Below are positions 63,165 to 64,000 of a DNA stretch of 64,000 nucleotides, in pieces. This DNA is from Lamellibrachia satsuma. Lineage: Eukaryota; Annelida; Polychaeta; Sabellida; Siboglinidae. A program made the position numbers and the translations under genes. The stretch covers positions 1,112,001-1,176,000 of the forward strand of contig BSQZ01000014.1 in assembly GCA_033239005.1 (NCBI GenBank), read 5' to 3'. Position 1 is the first letter of the stretch. Each line of letters begins with the position of its first letter. A model generated the notes under the pieces. The model was not told where the DNA came from. It worked only from the letters and a program-made list of their open reading frames with translations, and searched no databases.

Positions 63165-64000
63165 TAAGTTTGTCCGGGAATATACCTGTGGCTAATATTT
63201 GGTTTGTAATTAGTGTTAATGCTTTTATCAGCGCCATTTTCAATAATTTTAATAATCATGAAGAAATACCATCATACCCACAGCTTGTTTTTGGGTGAAT
63301 ATTATTTATTGCTTTAGAAATTCATCAGTATATTCAAAATTGAATGAATTGGTATTTTTCTCTTTCAGGTAGTATATGAAAGTTTTATTTATGGGATTGC
63401 ATATTTGTTTTGCTAGATTTGGGCCAATATTGGTAAAAAATATTAGATGTGTTTGCAGTGACCGTCTTGTTTGTTGTGATGTCATAGCGGCATGGGTTGG
63501 TTTCTCTCTCTAAATAAATATTATTACGACAACGGGGGGTACCGATATAAAGAAGAACTATCAAATAAAACTTCACTGTATTAACCAACCTTAATCTTTA
63601 TTATAACAATCAATATTAAACCCTAACAGTCTACCAGTTCCAGCCCAGCTTACGACACCTATCAGCAACTCACCAGCTTACACAGCCCTTGGCTGAGAGG
63701 GAAACCCTCCTCAGTCTACACCACTGCCTACTTGTAACTTCACTCTGTCTACAACACTATATAACATCCAAGCCTGTCTCACCAAACACTCACTAGCCAA
63801 TCATTATCTCTCACTTTCCTGCCTTCTAGTTTGAACAGACTAACACCACATGTTTCTCTTGAGGCAACAGTCCCTGGGTAATTCATTAACATTTAGTCCT
63901 TATCAATCTGGTGACACTGGACCTTGGCTCTTATCTAACACATCCCAGAACTGACACTGGCAGGATAAACATGTAGTTAGATATAATAAGTATAACTTAT
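63165..64000. other. No gene recognised
   Basis: AT-rich, then a C/T-rich plus strand from 63600. The minus frame 63385-63588 has no motif. Confidence 0.45.

Overview
The window is eukaryotic nuclear DNA, most likely from an invertebrate animal. Evidence: split LRR exons with GT..AG introns, a Pol III-type tRNA-Ile gene without encoded CCA, tRNA-headed SINEs, many non-LTR (LINE) retrotransposon copies, a hAT-type DNA transposon, and long (TA)n, (CCCG)n, (GTGC)n and (GGCGW)n arrays. Expanded NLR-like LRR genes together with CR1, L2 and Jockey-type LINEs would suit an amphioxus, mollusc or similar marine animal. The species cannot be fixed from the sequence.

Layout. 0-1.2 kb: 5' end of a CR1-like LINE on the minus strand. 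2.16-5.69 kb: a hAT-type DNA transposon with a perfect 8-bp target duplication, carrying a second DNA element and, inside that, a pogo/Tigger-like one. 7-9.6 kb: SINE relic and microsatellites. 9.6-12.1 kb: decayed Ty3/Gypsy and L2-like relics around an exon-like stretch with a poly(A) signal. 12.35-12.75 kb: 21-bp minisatellite and an intact tRNA-Ile(AAU). 14.9-15.5 kb: a TATA box and a small uncharacterised coiled-coil/acidic gene. 16.4-18.8 kb: duplicated exon-like segment, one copy split by a LINE. 18.8-19.7 kb: TA arrays and a large inverted repeat. 19.9-22.45 kb: an older CR1-like copy. 23-27.4 kb: SINEs and RT relics, including a LINE with an inverted 5' half that itself carries a small DNA transposon.

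30.3-35.4 kb (minus strand) is the main host gene. It is the 3' part of an RNI/NLR-type leucine-rich-repeat gene whose 81-91 bp exons are too short for a usual ORF scan. Eight LRR exons plus a terminal Cys-rich exon and a poly(A) signal can be placed. Three tandem two-exon modules give the protein alternating type A and type B 28-residue repeats. A CR1-like LINE sits antisense in one intron. 36.5-38.5 kb holds unidentified repeats. 39.2-48.1 kb holds three more CR1-like copies; together the copies define the element: about 0.9 kb 5'UTR, ORF1 with PHD-like finger plus SGNH esterase, ORF2 with endonuclease plus RT, and a short 9-10-mer 3' tail. 43.3-44.7 kb has a decayed satellite and a 227-bp (CCCG)n array. 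52.4 kb: complete-looking SINE. 54.1 kb: foldback MITE. 55.2-57.05 kb: internally deleted LINE and a compact block of unrecognised coding relics, including a membrane-anchored one. 57.3-61.1 kb: four minisatellites and a Jockey-like LINE relic. 61.5-63.1 kb: another CR1-like 3' half, then twin palindromes.

Most of the sequence is transposon-derived. The features that look most like functional host genes are the tRNA gene, the LRR gene and the small gene at 15.1 kb. I found no wholly new system. The best candidates for a second look are the exon-module-duplicated LRR gene, the nested and target-site-verified DNA transposons, the 5'-inverted LINE, and the unidentified block at 55.9-57.05 kb.
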